Origin: JAEXOD01 sp043805435
Lineage (GTDB): Bacteria > Bacteroidota > Ignavibacteria > Ignavibacteriales > Melioribacteraceae
Assembly (NCBI GenBank): GCA_043805435.1
Contig: JAZDHY010000069.1
Coordinates: 1 to 64,000, forward strand
DNA length: 64,000 bases
Direction of reading: 5' to 3'
This document shows, in pieces, positions 27,951 to 36,340 of this stretch. The notes beneath the pieces were generated by a model. That model saw nothing but the letters and a program-made list of their open reading frames with translations, was not told where the DNA came from and made no database searches. Position 1 is the stretch's first letter. Every line of letters begins with the position of its first letter. Position numbers and translations under genes: made by a program.

Positions 27951-28493
27951 TTATTCCAACAACCATAATTTTTTATTTACAAACGGAATTAAGGCCGTAA
28001 TAAGACCGGCCGAGTATAATTCTGTTCTATTCATCACCCCGTTTGTTAAATAACCTATTGCACCCAAGTTTTGTTTTGTGTTTGTTTTGTCAAACAAGCT
28101 GTCAATTACATCTCCAAGTTCTTCACCTTTTAACAATCTATCTACAACAAATTTAGGTAATTGAAACAATGGCGAGGTACCATAACCGATGTTTTTGTTT
28201 TTATCAATTACACACATACAGCCAAATGAAAACCATATATTGTATAATTCCATTATGCCGCCTTCAATACCAACAAAATAATCCGCCGCCAAATTATTAG
28301 TACTATTACACTTAAAAAGCTCCAAAGCACGGTTTTTAGCTCCTTCAAATGTGTCGTTATTTATGGGCTGATTAGGAACACTTGAATTTACATCTATTCC
28401 TAAAACTTCACAATCTCCAAAATATTTTTCAAATGTAATTTTTGCCGATTCAATTTTAACCGGATTTTTAGACCCAACTAATACTTTAATCAT
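27951..28493 (-). CDS. yjjX: inosine/xanthosine triphosphatase (YjjX/NTPase type)
   Basis: A 180-residue protein starting MIKVLVGSKNPVKIESAK, the typical start of the NTPase I/T family (PF01931). Further signatures are the DTFEGAKNRALEL loop and the YFVGIEGGIMEL segment. It hydrolyses non-canonical purine nucleotides (ITP/XTP), protecting RNA and DNA pools. ATG at 28493 is chosen; a TTG four codons upstream lies within the preceding gene. It follows the esterase gene directly (start 1 base before the esterase stop), so the two form a unit. Confidence 0.85.
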   Translation of the reverse strand: MIKVLVGSKNPVKIESAKITFEKYFGDCEVLGIDVNSSVPNQPINNDTFEGAKNRALELFKCNSTNNLAADYFVGIEGGIMELYNIWFSFGCMCVIDKNKNIGYGTSPLFQLPKFVVDRLLKGEELGDVIDSLFDKTNTKQNLGAIGYLTNGVMNRTELYSAGLITALIPFVNKKLWLLE

Positions 28494-28494
28494 T

Positions 28495-29634
28495 TTATTT
28501 ACCAAACATTAATAAAAAATATTGTGGAATTCGTTTTGCCCAAGATTTTTCGCTATGATCGTCTTCTTCAAACTTGTTAAACCAAAAATCTTTGTTTTTT
28601 TGGTATCCTTTTTCTTCCAATAAATTAATCATTTCAGTAATTCCGGGCTGCAGCCGTTCTTCTAAATTTTTACCACCATTTGCTATATATACTTTAATAT
28701 CTTTTTTTTCTTTTGTATTATAAACGGTAGTTACATAATCAAGTTCTTCAATTTTAAAAGCCGGAGAAAAACAAAGAGCTTTTGAAAATATATTATTATA
28801 TTCCCACAATAGCATAAAAGATATCAAACCGCCTGCCGACGAACCTCCGGTATAACAATTGTCTCTGTTTTTTAACGTACGGTACGTGCTGTCAATAAAT
28901 GGTTTTAAATCCTCAACAATATACTTCATATACTTGTAGCCCAAATCGCTATTGGTATATTCCAACATTCTATCGGGTGTGTTATTAATTCCCACAATAA
29001 TAAAAGGAGGGATTTTCCCTTGTTTTATTAAACTATCTGCCGTTTCATCAATCTGCCAGTCATAACCAAAAGAAGCGGTTTGAGGGTTAAAAATATTTTG
29101 TCCGTCGTGCATATATAAAACCGGATAATGTTTGTTTTTATCTAACTCGTAATTGTACGGAAGCCATACAAAAACATCGCGGGGCTGCAGACCGTCATAA
29201 GGCATTTGTCTATGGTAATTTACCGTTCCGGTTATTTGCTCCTTAAATGCAGGCGGAGGTGTGCGCTTAGCCCAATTATTGATGTTGTGGATTATGGAAG
29301 TATCATTTTTTACAGTCAAATTGTAATTGCCCGGTATTGTGCCGTTTTCGTTTAGTGCTTGCAGCTGCCAGTTTCCTTTGGTAAACTTATATTCTATTTG
29401 TTGGTTTTGGTTAAATAGTAAATTTATAAAATATTTACCATTCCCCAATTTGTTTAATTTCACTTCGCCCGGATTCCAATTACCCAATGTGGAATTGCTG
29501 CCCACAATATAAATATTTGAAGAATCGGATATATTTGAAGAAAAAACCTCAAAATGTACATTAATTTGCTTTGTTTGGGCAAAAGAAGTAGAATAAATTA
29601 AAACAAATAAAAATAAAATATTCAAGTTTTTCAT
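28495..29634 (-). CDS. secreted esterase with N-terminal CBM20-like domain
   Basis: A 379-residue protein with signal peptide LFLFVLIYSTSFAQ. Residues about 22-120 form a carbohydrate-binding module of CBM20 type (INVHFEV, GSNSTLGNWNPGEVKL, YEF-like strand IEYKFTKGNW). Residues about 130-375 form an alpha/beta hydrolase of the esterase D family (VLYMHDGQNIF, nucleophile S266 in GGSSAGG, catalytic His likely H360 in DDHSEKSW). It may cleave acyl groups from a glycan or act on enterobactin-like esters; the CBM suggests a polysaccharide target. It is first in a two-gene unit with the ITPase. Confidence 0.85.
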   Translation of the reverse strand: MKNLNILFLFVLIYSTSFAQTKQINVHFEVFSSNISDSSNIYIVGSNSTLGNWNPGEVKLNKLGNGKYFINLLFNQNQQIEYKFTKGNWQLQALNENGTIPGNYNLTVKNDTSIIHNINNWAKRTPPPAFKEQITGTVNYHRQMPYDGLQPRDVFVWLPYNYELDKNKHYPVLYMHDGQNIFNPQTASFGYDWQIDETADSLIKQGKIPPFIIVGINNTPDRMLEYTNSDLGYKYMKYIVEDLKPFIDSTYRTLKNRDNCYTGGSSAGGLISFMLLWEYNNIFSKALCFSPAFKIEELDYVTTVYNTKEKKDIKVYIANGGKNLEERLQPGITEMINLLEEKGYQKNKDFWFNKFEEDDHSEKSWAKRIPQYFLLMFGK

Positions 29635-29692
29635 ACAATTCCTTATATTAAGATAAGCTAAAATAATTATTTAAATTTAAAAACAAAACAAT

Positions 29693-31951
29693 ATGAAAGT
29701 AGTATTAGTTATTCCACCTTTTACGCAAATAAATACAACTTATCCTTCCGTTACACAACTAGCGGGATATTTATTGTTAAAGGGTTATGACGTAAAAGCT
29801 ATTGATTTATCATTAAATGTGTTTTTAAAAATATTTAGTGCCGAAGGTCTTTTGTTAATACAAAAACAAATTAATAACGTCCAATCTAAAGACGAATATA
29901 TTAACAGAAGTATTAGTTTGTTTGACAGATATATTGAAATTATTGACCCTGTAATAAAATTTTTACAGGGAAATAATCCTTCATTTGCAAATATTATTGT
30001 AAAAGACGGATACATACCACAGGGAAAGGTTTTTCCAAGTGAGGAAAATGATAATAGATACTTTGGCGAGATTGGTGTTTATGACAGGGCAAAACATTAT
30101 TGTGCATTAATGATGGGGGATATTAATAATGTAATAAACGCTGTTATAACTCCTCATTTTAACTTAAGCAGATATGCCGAATCGTTAGCGCAAAGTCCGC
30201 CAACTTTTGATAATATTTTGGATGAGTTAAATAAAGAAAAGAATATTATTGAAGAAATAATAATAAACGAAACCGAAAAATTGATCAAAAAAAACAAACC
30301 GGATGTAATTGGATTTTCAATTCCTTTCCCCGGAAATTTGTTTTCCGCTTTGCTTTCATCGCAATATATAAAACAAAAATATCCACAGATAAAAATAATA
30401 TTCGGTGGCGGTTATATAAATACCGAATTAAGAAAACTTAGTGATATTAGAATATTTAAATATGTAGATTATATAACCTTTGATGATGGTGAACTACCTA
30501 TCCACAATATATTAAATAATTTAAAACTAAATGGCCATAACCAAAACCGGGTTGAAACTTTAACATATGATGAAGGAAAACTTCCTTTAGTAGATGCTTT
30601 TGAAAACTTAAAACTTAAAACCGAAAATCACAAATGGGTACGAACATTAACAATTGAAGATAATTCGATTGTTTATTATAATAATGCCGATGAAAAGGAT
30701 ATTCCATTTAAAGATTTAACGGCACCCAGCTATAAAGGAATAGAAATAAACAAATACGTGTCTATGCTTGAGATGTTAAACCCTATGCATAGATTGTGGA
30801 GTGACGGGTATTGGAATAAATTAGCAGTTGCCCACGGTTGTTATTGGCAGCGGTGCACATTTTGTGATACTACCTTAGATTATATAAAAAACTATGCGCC
30901 GGCCGAAACACAAAAATTAATAAAAATAATTAATTCGGTAAAAGCGGAAACGGGAAAAAACACTTTTCATTTTACCGATGAAGCAGCCCCGCCTTCAAAA
31001 CTTAAAGATTTGGCAATTGAGCTTATTAAAAACAAAACAAATATATGCTGGTGGGGAAATATAAGATTTGATAAATACTTTACAAACGATTTATGCCGTT
31101 TGTTATCCTATGCGGGATGTATTGCTGTTAGTGGTGGTATTGAAATTGCCGAAGAAAGATTGTTGGACTTAATTGATAAAGGCGTAACGGTTGAACAGGC
31201 TGCAACAGTTACAAATAATTTTAGAAATGCTAATATATTAGTCCATTCTTATTTAATGTATGGTTACCCCACTCAAACCGAACTTGAGACGATTAATAGT
31301 TTGGAAATGGTAAGGCAGTTTATTAAACATGAATTAATTCAATCTGCTTTTTGGCATCGTTTTGCTTTAACCATTCATAGCCCAATAGCTAATAATCCAA
31401 ACAAATATGGAATAAAAATTATATCTTCGCAAAATAATCCTTTTGCTAATAATGATTTAATTTTTACCGATAATTCCAATATTAATCACAATAAATACAG
31501 TGACGGACTAAAATATGCTTTATATAATTATATGCACGGAGTTGGACTAGACTGGAATATAAACAAGTGGTTTGGTTTTTCTGTAACAAAACCAACAGTA
31601 GACAAAAGTTATGTAGCTAATATACTAAAACAAAGCAGTATAAATTTACGACCCGATAAACGCAAAATAGCTATGTGGGAAGGTGGTTTACCTGAAATTA
31701 TTAAACAAGATAAAAATAAAAAAGTTATAAAAGCAATTAAGGGAAATATTGAAGGCCTTTGGGAAATTGATTCTAAAATTGCCGATTGGATTAAAAACAT
31801 GGCGGCAGAAACAATTGAAGGTATGAAAGCAAAGAATATTATTTTTGAGGACTGGGAAAACAGTTTCCCTTATAATGAAGAAAGAAAAATTAAATTTTAT
31901 AATAGTAAATGCTGGGAGGATATAAGAAATCACTTTTTAATAATAGTTTAA
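29693..31951 (+). CDS. B12-binding radical SAM enzyme of unknown substrate
   Basis: A 752-residue protein. The N-terminal part (about residues 1-270) resembles a cobalamin-binding Rossmann domain (VVLVIPPFTQINTTYPSVTQLAGYLLLKGYDV, with a later VIGFSIPFPGN strand). The radical SAM motif is CYWQRCTFCD with C383, C388 and C391, the CX4CX2C spacing seen in some B12-dependent members. EIAEERLLDLIDKGV is a typical TIM-barrel helix of the family. A long C-terminal region of about 200 residues has no recognised domain. No DxHxxG cobalamin ligand was seen. It stands alone; its substrate (lipid, hopanoid, peptide or cofactor) is unknown. Confidence 0.85.
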   Translation: MKVVLVIPPFTQINTTYPSVTQLAGYLLLKGYDVKAIDLSLNVFLKIFSAEGLLLIQKQINNVQSKDEYINRSISLFDRYIEIIDPVIKFLQGNNPSFANIIVKDGYIPQGKVFPSEENDNRYFGEIGVYDRAKHYCALMMGDINNVINAVITPHFNLSRYAESLAQSPPTFDNILDELNKEKNIIEEIIINETEKLIKKNKPDVIGFSIPFPGNLFSALLSSQYIKQKYPQIKIIFGGGYINTELRKLSDIRIFKYVDYITFDDGELPIHNILNNLKLNGHNQNRVETLTYDEGKLPLVDAFENLKLKTENHKWVRTLTIEDNSIVYYNNADEKDIPFKDLTAPSYKGIEINKYVSMLEMLNPMHRLWSDGYWNKLAVAHGCYWQRCTFCDTTLDYIKNYAPAETQKLIKIINSVKAETGKNTFHFTDEAAPPSKLKDLAIELIKNKTNICWWGNIRFDKYFTNDLCRLLSYAGCIAVSGGIEIAEERLLDLIDKGVTVEQAATVTNNFRNANILVHSYLMYGYPTQTELETINSLEMVRQFIKHELIQSAFWHRFALTIHSPIANNPNKYGIKIISSQNNPFANNDLIFTDNSNINHNKYSDGLKYALYNYMHGVGLDWNINKWFGFSVTKPTVDKSYVANILKQSSINLRPDKRKIAMWEGGLPEIIKQDKNKKVIKAIKGNIEGLWEIDSKIADWIKNMAAETIEGMKAKNIIFEDWENSFPYNEERKIKFYNSKCWEDIRNHFLIIV

Positions 31952-31982
31952 TTACTCCCCATTGTTAACCGAGGAGTAATTA
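31949..31982. terminator. bidirectional terminator-like hairpin
   Basis: TAATTACTCC (31949-31958) and GGAGTAATTA (31973-31982) form a perfect 10-bp stem around a 14-base loop, overlapping the stop of the radical SAM gene and between two convergent genes. There is no clean T run, but the AT-rich stem base could serve on both strands. Confidence 0.6.
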
Positions 31983-31999
31983 AATTGGTAGTCGCTGTA

Positions 32000-32560
32000 T
32001 TAATCTTCGTTTTTATCTTTAAATTTTTTCATAATTATTTTCTTTTTACCACCGGTCATATCTCCTTTATCTATTGTTTTTAAAAACTCATCGGCTTCTT
32101 TGCCTGTATAAGTTTTAACTTCTTCTTTTCCGTCTTTTTTAGTAGTAACGGTTATAATTTTATCATCACCATCTAGTTTAATCTCAATTCTTTTGTCCAT
32201 ACTACTGCCCGGTTCACAATCCTCGTCAAACTTAAAGCTGAAAGTTAAGGAATCATCGCCAAAACTATGAGCTGAACAGCCAATTTCGCTAAGGTCTATA
32301 CAATTAAAATCGCCAAATTCGTCATCTGTAACATAAAACTTGAACTTCTTTTCGGTGGCTTTTTCTTTAATTTTTTTTAATAAATATTCGGCTTCTTTAC
32401 CCTCAAAAGTTACATTTTTGTCGTCGGTTTTAATTGTTATTTCTTTAACATCTCCTTTAAGTTCTTTAAGTTTTTTATTGATCTCTTTTTTATCAACTGT
32501 TTGGGCAGTTAATGATAAACAAAAGGCTGCCATTAATATAAAGCTAAATATTACTTTCAT
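32000..32560 (-). CDS. secreted charged protein with two internal repeats
   Basis: A 186-residue protein with a signal peptide ending LSLTAQ. The mature part is very rich in Lys, Asp and Glu. Two segments repeat one pattern: ITIKTDDKNVTFEGKEAEYLL near residue 40 and ITVTTKKDGKEEVKTYTGKEADEFL near residue 136. Between them lies a two-cysteine segment (CIDLSEIGCSAHSF). No family is recognised. It is divergent from a histidine kinase/OmpR regulator pair, and four phased GTTAA repeats lie 67-102 bases before its ATG, so it is probably an output of that system and may sense or buffer envelope stress. Confidence 0.6.
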   Translation of the reverse strand: MKVIFSFILMAAFCLSLTAQTVDKKEINKKLKELKGDVKEITIKTDDKNVTFEGKEAEYLLKKIKEKATEKKFKFYVTDDEFGDFNCIDLSEIGCSAHSFGDDSLTFSFKFDEDCEPGSSMDKRIEIKLDGDDKIITVTTKKDGKEEVKTYTGKEADEFLKTIDKGDMTGGKKKIIMKKFKDKNED

Positions 32561-32626
32561 TTTTATTCTCCTTTAATAATTAGTAAAATAAGTAATCAAA
32601 CTTACTTAAATAATTTACACAAAGAT

Positions 32627-32662
32627 GTTAACAACTAGTTAATATTTGTTAATAAATGTTAA
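32627..32662. promoter_or_regulatory. four phased GTTAA repeats, likely OmpR-type regulator sites
   Basis: GTTAA occurs at 32627, 32638, 32648 and 32658, giving spacings of 11, 10 and 10 bases, one helical turn each. OmpR/PhoB-type regulators bind such direct repeats on one face of DNA. The array is in the divergent region between the secreted repeat protein (starts at 32560 on the minus strand) and the kinase gene (starts at 32702). The regulator encoded at 34260-34949 is the obvious candidate. Binding is inferred. Confidence 0.6.
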
Positions 32663-32701
32663 AAAATGGTTTTATTAATTTTATTCATTTAAATTTGCAG
32701 T

Positions 32702-34258
32702 ATGAAAGAAAAAAAATTTAAATTATATATATATGCTATTGCAATAGCAACATTAGGTTTATTGCTTGTTCAAATCTTTTGGATTAACAACGTTTTGTTA
32801 TTGGAAAACGAAAGATTTGACAGAAATGTTAAAGAAGCAATCAATAAAACAAAAAACGATATTGAAAAACTTGAGACTTCCAAACATGTATTTAATGTAA
32901 TGGGAAACAACTGTTTACCTCAGGTAGTAGTTCTTAAAGATAAATCGAATAACAAAAAAATAGATAAAGACAAATTTATACAAGGGAAAATTATAAACCA
33001 CAAAGGGAAAAAGAAAAAAGACCAGTCAGGTTTTAAATTTGAGTTTAGAACTTCATCGCAAAACGATTCGATGTTTACCAATATCGAAATAGTTAATAAT
33101 AACATAGTAACCACTAAAACGAATGTTGTTTTGCAGCTCGATTCGCTAAGACAAAACAAAAGTAAAATTATTAACGAAGTGTTTGAAAATATGATTTATA
33201 TTAGTTTGGCAGACAAATTTGAAGAACGGGTTTCGTATGAAATTATGGATTCGTTATTAACGGTAAATTTAACAAATAACGGAATTGATGAAAATTATAA
33301 TTTTGCGGTTATTGAAAATAGGAAAGACAGCGTAATTTATGGCAAAACGTACTACAACAAACAATATATTAAAGACACAAAATATAAATTAGAAATACTC
33401 CCAAATCAATTGCTTCAAGAAAAGTATATTTTATATGTAAAATTTAACAATACTTGGTTTTCTTTTATAAAAAAAATAACGGCCTTGTTGTTAATTTCGG
33501 TTTTGTTAATAGGTGTTATTATTTATGTGTTTTATAAAACTCTTAAATCGTATTTAATGCAAAAGCGGGTTAACCAAATAAAAACCGATTTGATTAATAA
33601 CGTTACGCACGAATTTAAAACCCCAATATCTTCTATAACATTAGCCTGCGAAGCCTTACAGGCAAATATCTTAAATGACGAAAAAAAATTAAAACGTACT
33701 AAATATTTAAATATAATTAGTGAAGAAAATAAACGTTTAAAAATAATGGTTGATAATTTATTAACTACCGCCAAATTGGAAAACGGCGAAATAAACATTT
33801 CGATAAGCAGCGTAAATTTAGTAGGATTAATTAATGATGTGGTTGATAAATATAAAATGACAATTGAAAAAGCCGAATGCGAAATATCGGTTAATTTTAA
33901 AACAGACAAACTTTATTATGATACCGATTCTTATCACCTTAATTGTATAATCAGCAATTTGATTGATAACGCAATTAAATATAACGAAAGGAAACCGGAA
34001 ATAAATATTACGGTTACGGAAACATCCCCGGTCATTAATATTTTAATAGAGGATAACGGAATTGGAATAGATAAAAAATATTTTGACAAAATCTTTGATA
34101 CTTTTTTCCGTGTTCCTACCGGAAATATTTATAAAGGTAAAGGATATGGAATTGGCTTAAGTTATGTAAAAAAAGCAGTGCAATCGCTTGGTGGTTACGT
34201 TATAGTTTCAAGCGAAATAAATGTCGGTTCAAAATTTACAATATTTTTGCCTAAATGA
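32702..34258 (+). CDS. membrane sensor histidine kinase
   Basis: A 518-residue kinase with a first membrane helix at about residues 8-28, a periplasmic sensor of about 220 residues and a second helix at about 262-280 (ALLLISVLLIGVIIYVF). The transmitter has the phospho-acceptor His in NNVTHEFKTPISS, then NLIDNAIKYNE, DNGIGIDKKYFDKIF and KGYGIGLSYVKKA. The periplasmic part is rich in Lys (KGKKKKDQSGFKFEF) and has no recognised fold. It is followed after one base by its OmpR-type partner. Confidence 0.9.
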   Translation: MKEKKFKLYIYAIAIATLGLLLVQIFWINNVLLLENERFDRNVKEAINKTKNDIEKLETSKHVFNVMGNNCLPQVVVLKDKSNNKKIDKDKFIQGKIINHKGKKKKDQSGFKFEFRTSSQNDSMFTNIEIVNNNIVTTKTNVVLQLDSLRQNKSKIINEVFENMIYISLADKFEERVSYEIMDSLLTVNLTNNGIDENYNFAVIENRKDSVIYGKTYYNKQYIKDTKYKLEILPNQLLQEKYILYVKFNNTWFSFIKKITALLLISVLLIGVIIYVFYKTLKSYLMQKRVNQIKTDLINNVTHEFKTPISSITLACEALQANILNDEKKLKRTKYLNIISEENKRLKIMVDNLLTTAKLENGEINISISSVNLVGLINDVVDKYKMTIEKAECEISVNFKTDKLYYDTDSYHLNCIISNLIDNAIKYNERKPEINITVTETSPVINILIEDNGIGIDKKYFDKIFDTFFRVPTGNIYKGKGYGIGLSYVKKAVQSLGGYVIVSSEINVGSKFTIFLPK

Positions 34259-34259
34259 T

Positions 34260-34949
34260 ATGAAAACAAAAATTTTACTTGCCGAAGATGATTTAAACCT
34301 TGGAATTCTTGTTAAAGAACAACTTGAAGCAAATAGTTACGAAGTTGACCTTCAAAAAAACGGTGCATTGGCATGGACACGATTTTTAAATGAAAAATAC
34401 AATTTGTGTATATTGGATATTATGATGCCTGTTGAAGACGGTTTTACTTTAGCTGAAAAAATACGTAAAATTGACGAGCAGATACCAATTATATTTTTGA
34501 CGGCAAAATCCTTAAAAGAAGATAAAATACATGCCTTTAAAATTGGGGCCGATGATTACATTACAAAGCCATTCAGCACCGAAGAATTATTGTTGCGCAT
34601 TAATGCTATTATGAAAAGAATTAACGGTACTGTAAAAACAGGAATTGTTAACGAATACCAAATTGGTAAATATAATTTTGAATATACCAAAAGAGCATTA
34701 ATAATAAACGGCCTTTCCAAACGGTTAACAAGTAAAGAAGCGGAATTATTACGTATGTTATGTATATACAAAAACAATCTGCTTGAACGAAATTTAGCTT
34801 TACAAATAATATGGAATGATGAAAGTTATTTTGCTGCCCGCAGTATGGATGTTTATATTACAAAATTGCGCAATTTGTTAAAAGAAGATTCCACCGTGGA
34901 AATTATTACGGTCCACGGATATGGGTATAAATTGGTTGTGGGAGAGTAA
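34260..34949 (+). CDS. OmpR-family response regulator
   Basis: A 229-residue regulator starting MKTKILLAEDDLNLG at the ATG one base after the kinase stop; an earlier in-frame start at 34221 would overlap the kinase and is not used. The receiver has its phospho-acceptor in LCILDIMMPVEDG and KPF near residue 103. The C-terminal winged helix has KRLTSKEAELLRMLC and MDVYITKLRNLLKED with HGYGYKLV. It likely binds the phased GTTAA repeats upstream of the kinase gene. Confidence 0.93.
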   Translation: MKTKILLAEDDLNLGILVKEQLEANSYEVDLQKNGALAWTRFLNEKYNLCILDIMMPVEDGFTLAEKIRKIDEQIPIIFLTAKSLKEDKIHAFKIGADDYITKPFSTEELLLRINAIMKRINGTVKTGIVNEYQIGKYNFEYTKRALIINGLSKRLTSKEAELLRMLCIYKNNLLERNLALQIIWNDESYFAARSMDVYITKLRNLLKEDSTVEIITVHGYGYKLVVGE

Positions 34950-35033
34950 AATTGAGGAAAGTGGTGACAAATAAAATCAATTTTAATATTTGCTAAAACC
35001 TTGGGGGAATATATTTAACAAATCCGATTTTGT

Positions 35034-35867
35034 TTAATTCGTTTTACACTCAAGATATAACATCGGAATTGTAAGCTTTAATTCGCCTTTATTTTTTGAT
35101 AACACATTAAGATTACTCTCAAATGTATCAAAAAAAATCTGTTTTTCGGTTTCTTCAAACATATCTCGCCATGAATTAATAAAGCCAAGAAGAATAAACG
35201 AGTGATTTAAAAATGTTGTACCATTTAAAAATCTCATTTGAAAATGTGATTTAACTTTATTTATAATTTTAAAACCATTTGTATCGATAAGCTTTATAAC
35301 AGATTCTTCTGTTCCTCTGTGATTTACATGTTCGTTAAGTTTGGCCAGGTATTTTCCATAACCAAGTTGGTTTATTGTTTCAAAAAATACATCATAAAAT
35401 TCCGTGAACGTACCGGTTAAATTTGTTGTCAGACATAATGAGCCATCTGTTTTTAATACTCTGTGACATTCAGATAAAACCCTGTCCGGATTCTCAAAAT
35501 TATTAATACCTAAGTTGGAAGTTATTAAATCAAAGTAGTCGTTTGGGAATGGAATGCCTGAAGCATCTCCGTCAACAACCGAAATATTTTCCAGTTGAAA
35601 AGTATCAATCTTCATTTTAGCTCTTTTAATTGCTTCAGCCCAAGGATCAATCCCTACACAACTACATTTATTCCCGAGTTTTTGAGCAATGTCAATCAAT
35701 GGAAATCCTGTGGCACACCCAATATCAAGATAATTGGTATACTCTCCAATAGGAAAGTTATCGAGGAGTAATAACCCGAATGGTGCAGACCATAAAGGCA
35801 ACTCTTCATAGGCATTTGTTATGTCCGGTTGCAAGTAATCAAATTTTTTATACAAGTACTTTTTCAT
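35034..35867 (-). CDS. class I SAM-dependent methyltransferase
   Basis: A 277-residue protein with the UbiE/Methyltransf_11 core: motif I LDIGCATGFPLIDIA, then CVGIDPWAEAIKRAK for motif post-I, DGDASGIPFPNDYFDLITSN and LSECHRVLKTDGSLCLTT. It transfers methyl from SAM to a small molecule or lipid; the substrate cannot be inferred. It stands alone and is convergent with the OmpR-type regulator gene. Confidence 0.87.
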   Translation of the reverse strand: MKKYLYKKFDYLQPDITNAYEELPLWSAPFGLLLLDNFPIGEYTNYLDIGCATGFPLIDIAQKLGNKCSCVGIDPWAEAIKRAKMKIDTFQLENISVVDGDASGIPFPNDYFDLITSNLGINNFENPDRVLSECHRVLKTDGSLCLTTNLTGTFTEFYDVFFETINQLGYGKYLAKLNEHVNHRGTEESVIKLIDTNGFKIINKVKSHFQMRFLNGTTFLNHSFILLGFINSWRDMFEETEKQIFFDTFESNLNVLSKNKGELKLTIPMLYLECKTN

Positions 35868-36340
35868 AAAATAAAATCTCTTTTCATTTGTTTACCTAAT
35901 TTCAAAAGCCGTGAGCTTTGGTATTTGTAGGAACAATGCCGGATTAAAGCACATCATCAGCCAACCACCAATAGGAATGTGTATGCGCTGCAGTTCTCAA
36001 TATGGTTAATTGTTTTACTTGTCTGATCCCATGTTACTTTTGCTTGTTTAGTAATCTACAATTAAGAAATAACATAATAATTATCGTCAATGATTTGTGC
36101 TTTTGCGTAATATTGCATTATAGCAATACTATAGACACAAAAGACTACTACTTAAAATTAGCAATTATTTTTACGAAAATCAACTCATTCGCCATTATGC
36201 CAAATTCTTGTTAGTGTTTGGCAATCTTTTTATATTGTGGGAAATCATTTGTTTGTTTAACAAGTGTTCTAAATAAATATTAGGTTGTTATTGTCACGTC
36301 GAGATTAAGTATAAATTTGTTTTGAATTTTTAAACAATAT
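35868..36340. other. 473-bp spacer without recognised features
   Basis: The spacer between the methyltransferase and the kinase gene at 36341 shows mixed composition but no open frame with recognisable protein features, no tRNA and no strong hairpin. A 70-residue plus-strand frame (36002-36214) has no start context or family and is not called. Confidence 0.5.

Noticed and set aside
29693..31951. RiPP maturase with nearby precursor peptide
   Set aside because: No short Cys- or Gly-rich precursor-like frame was found on either side of the radical SAM gene.
36002..36214. 70-residue Cys- and Ile-rich open frame
   Set aside because: No start context, no similarity recognised, and composition like surrounding non-coding DNA.
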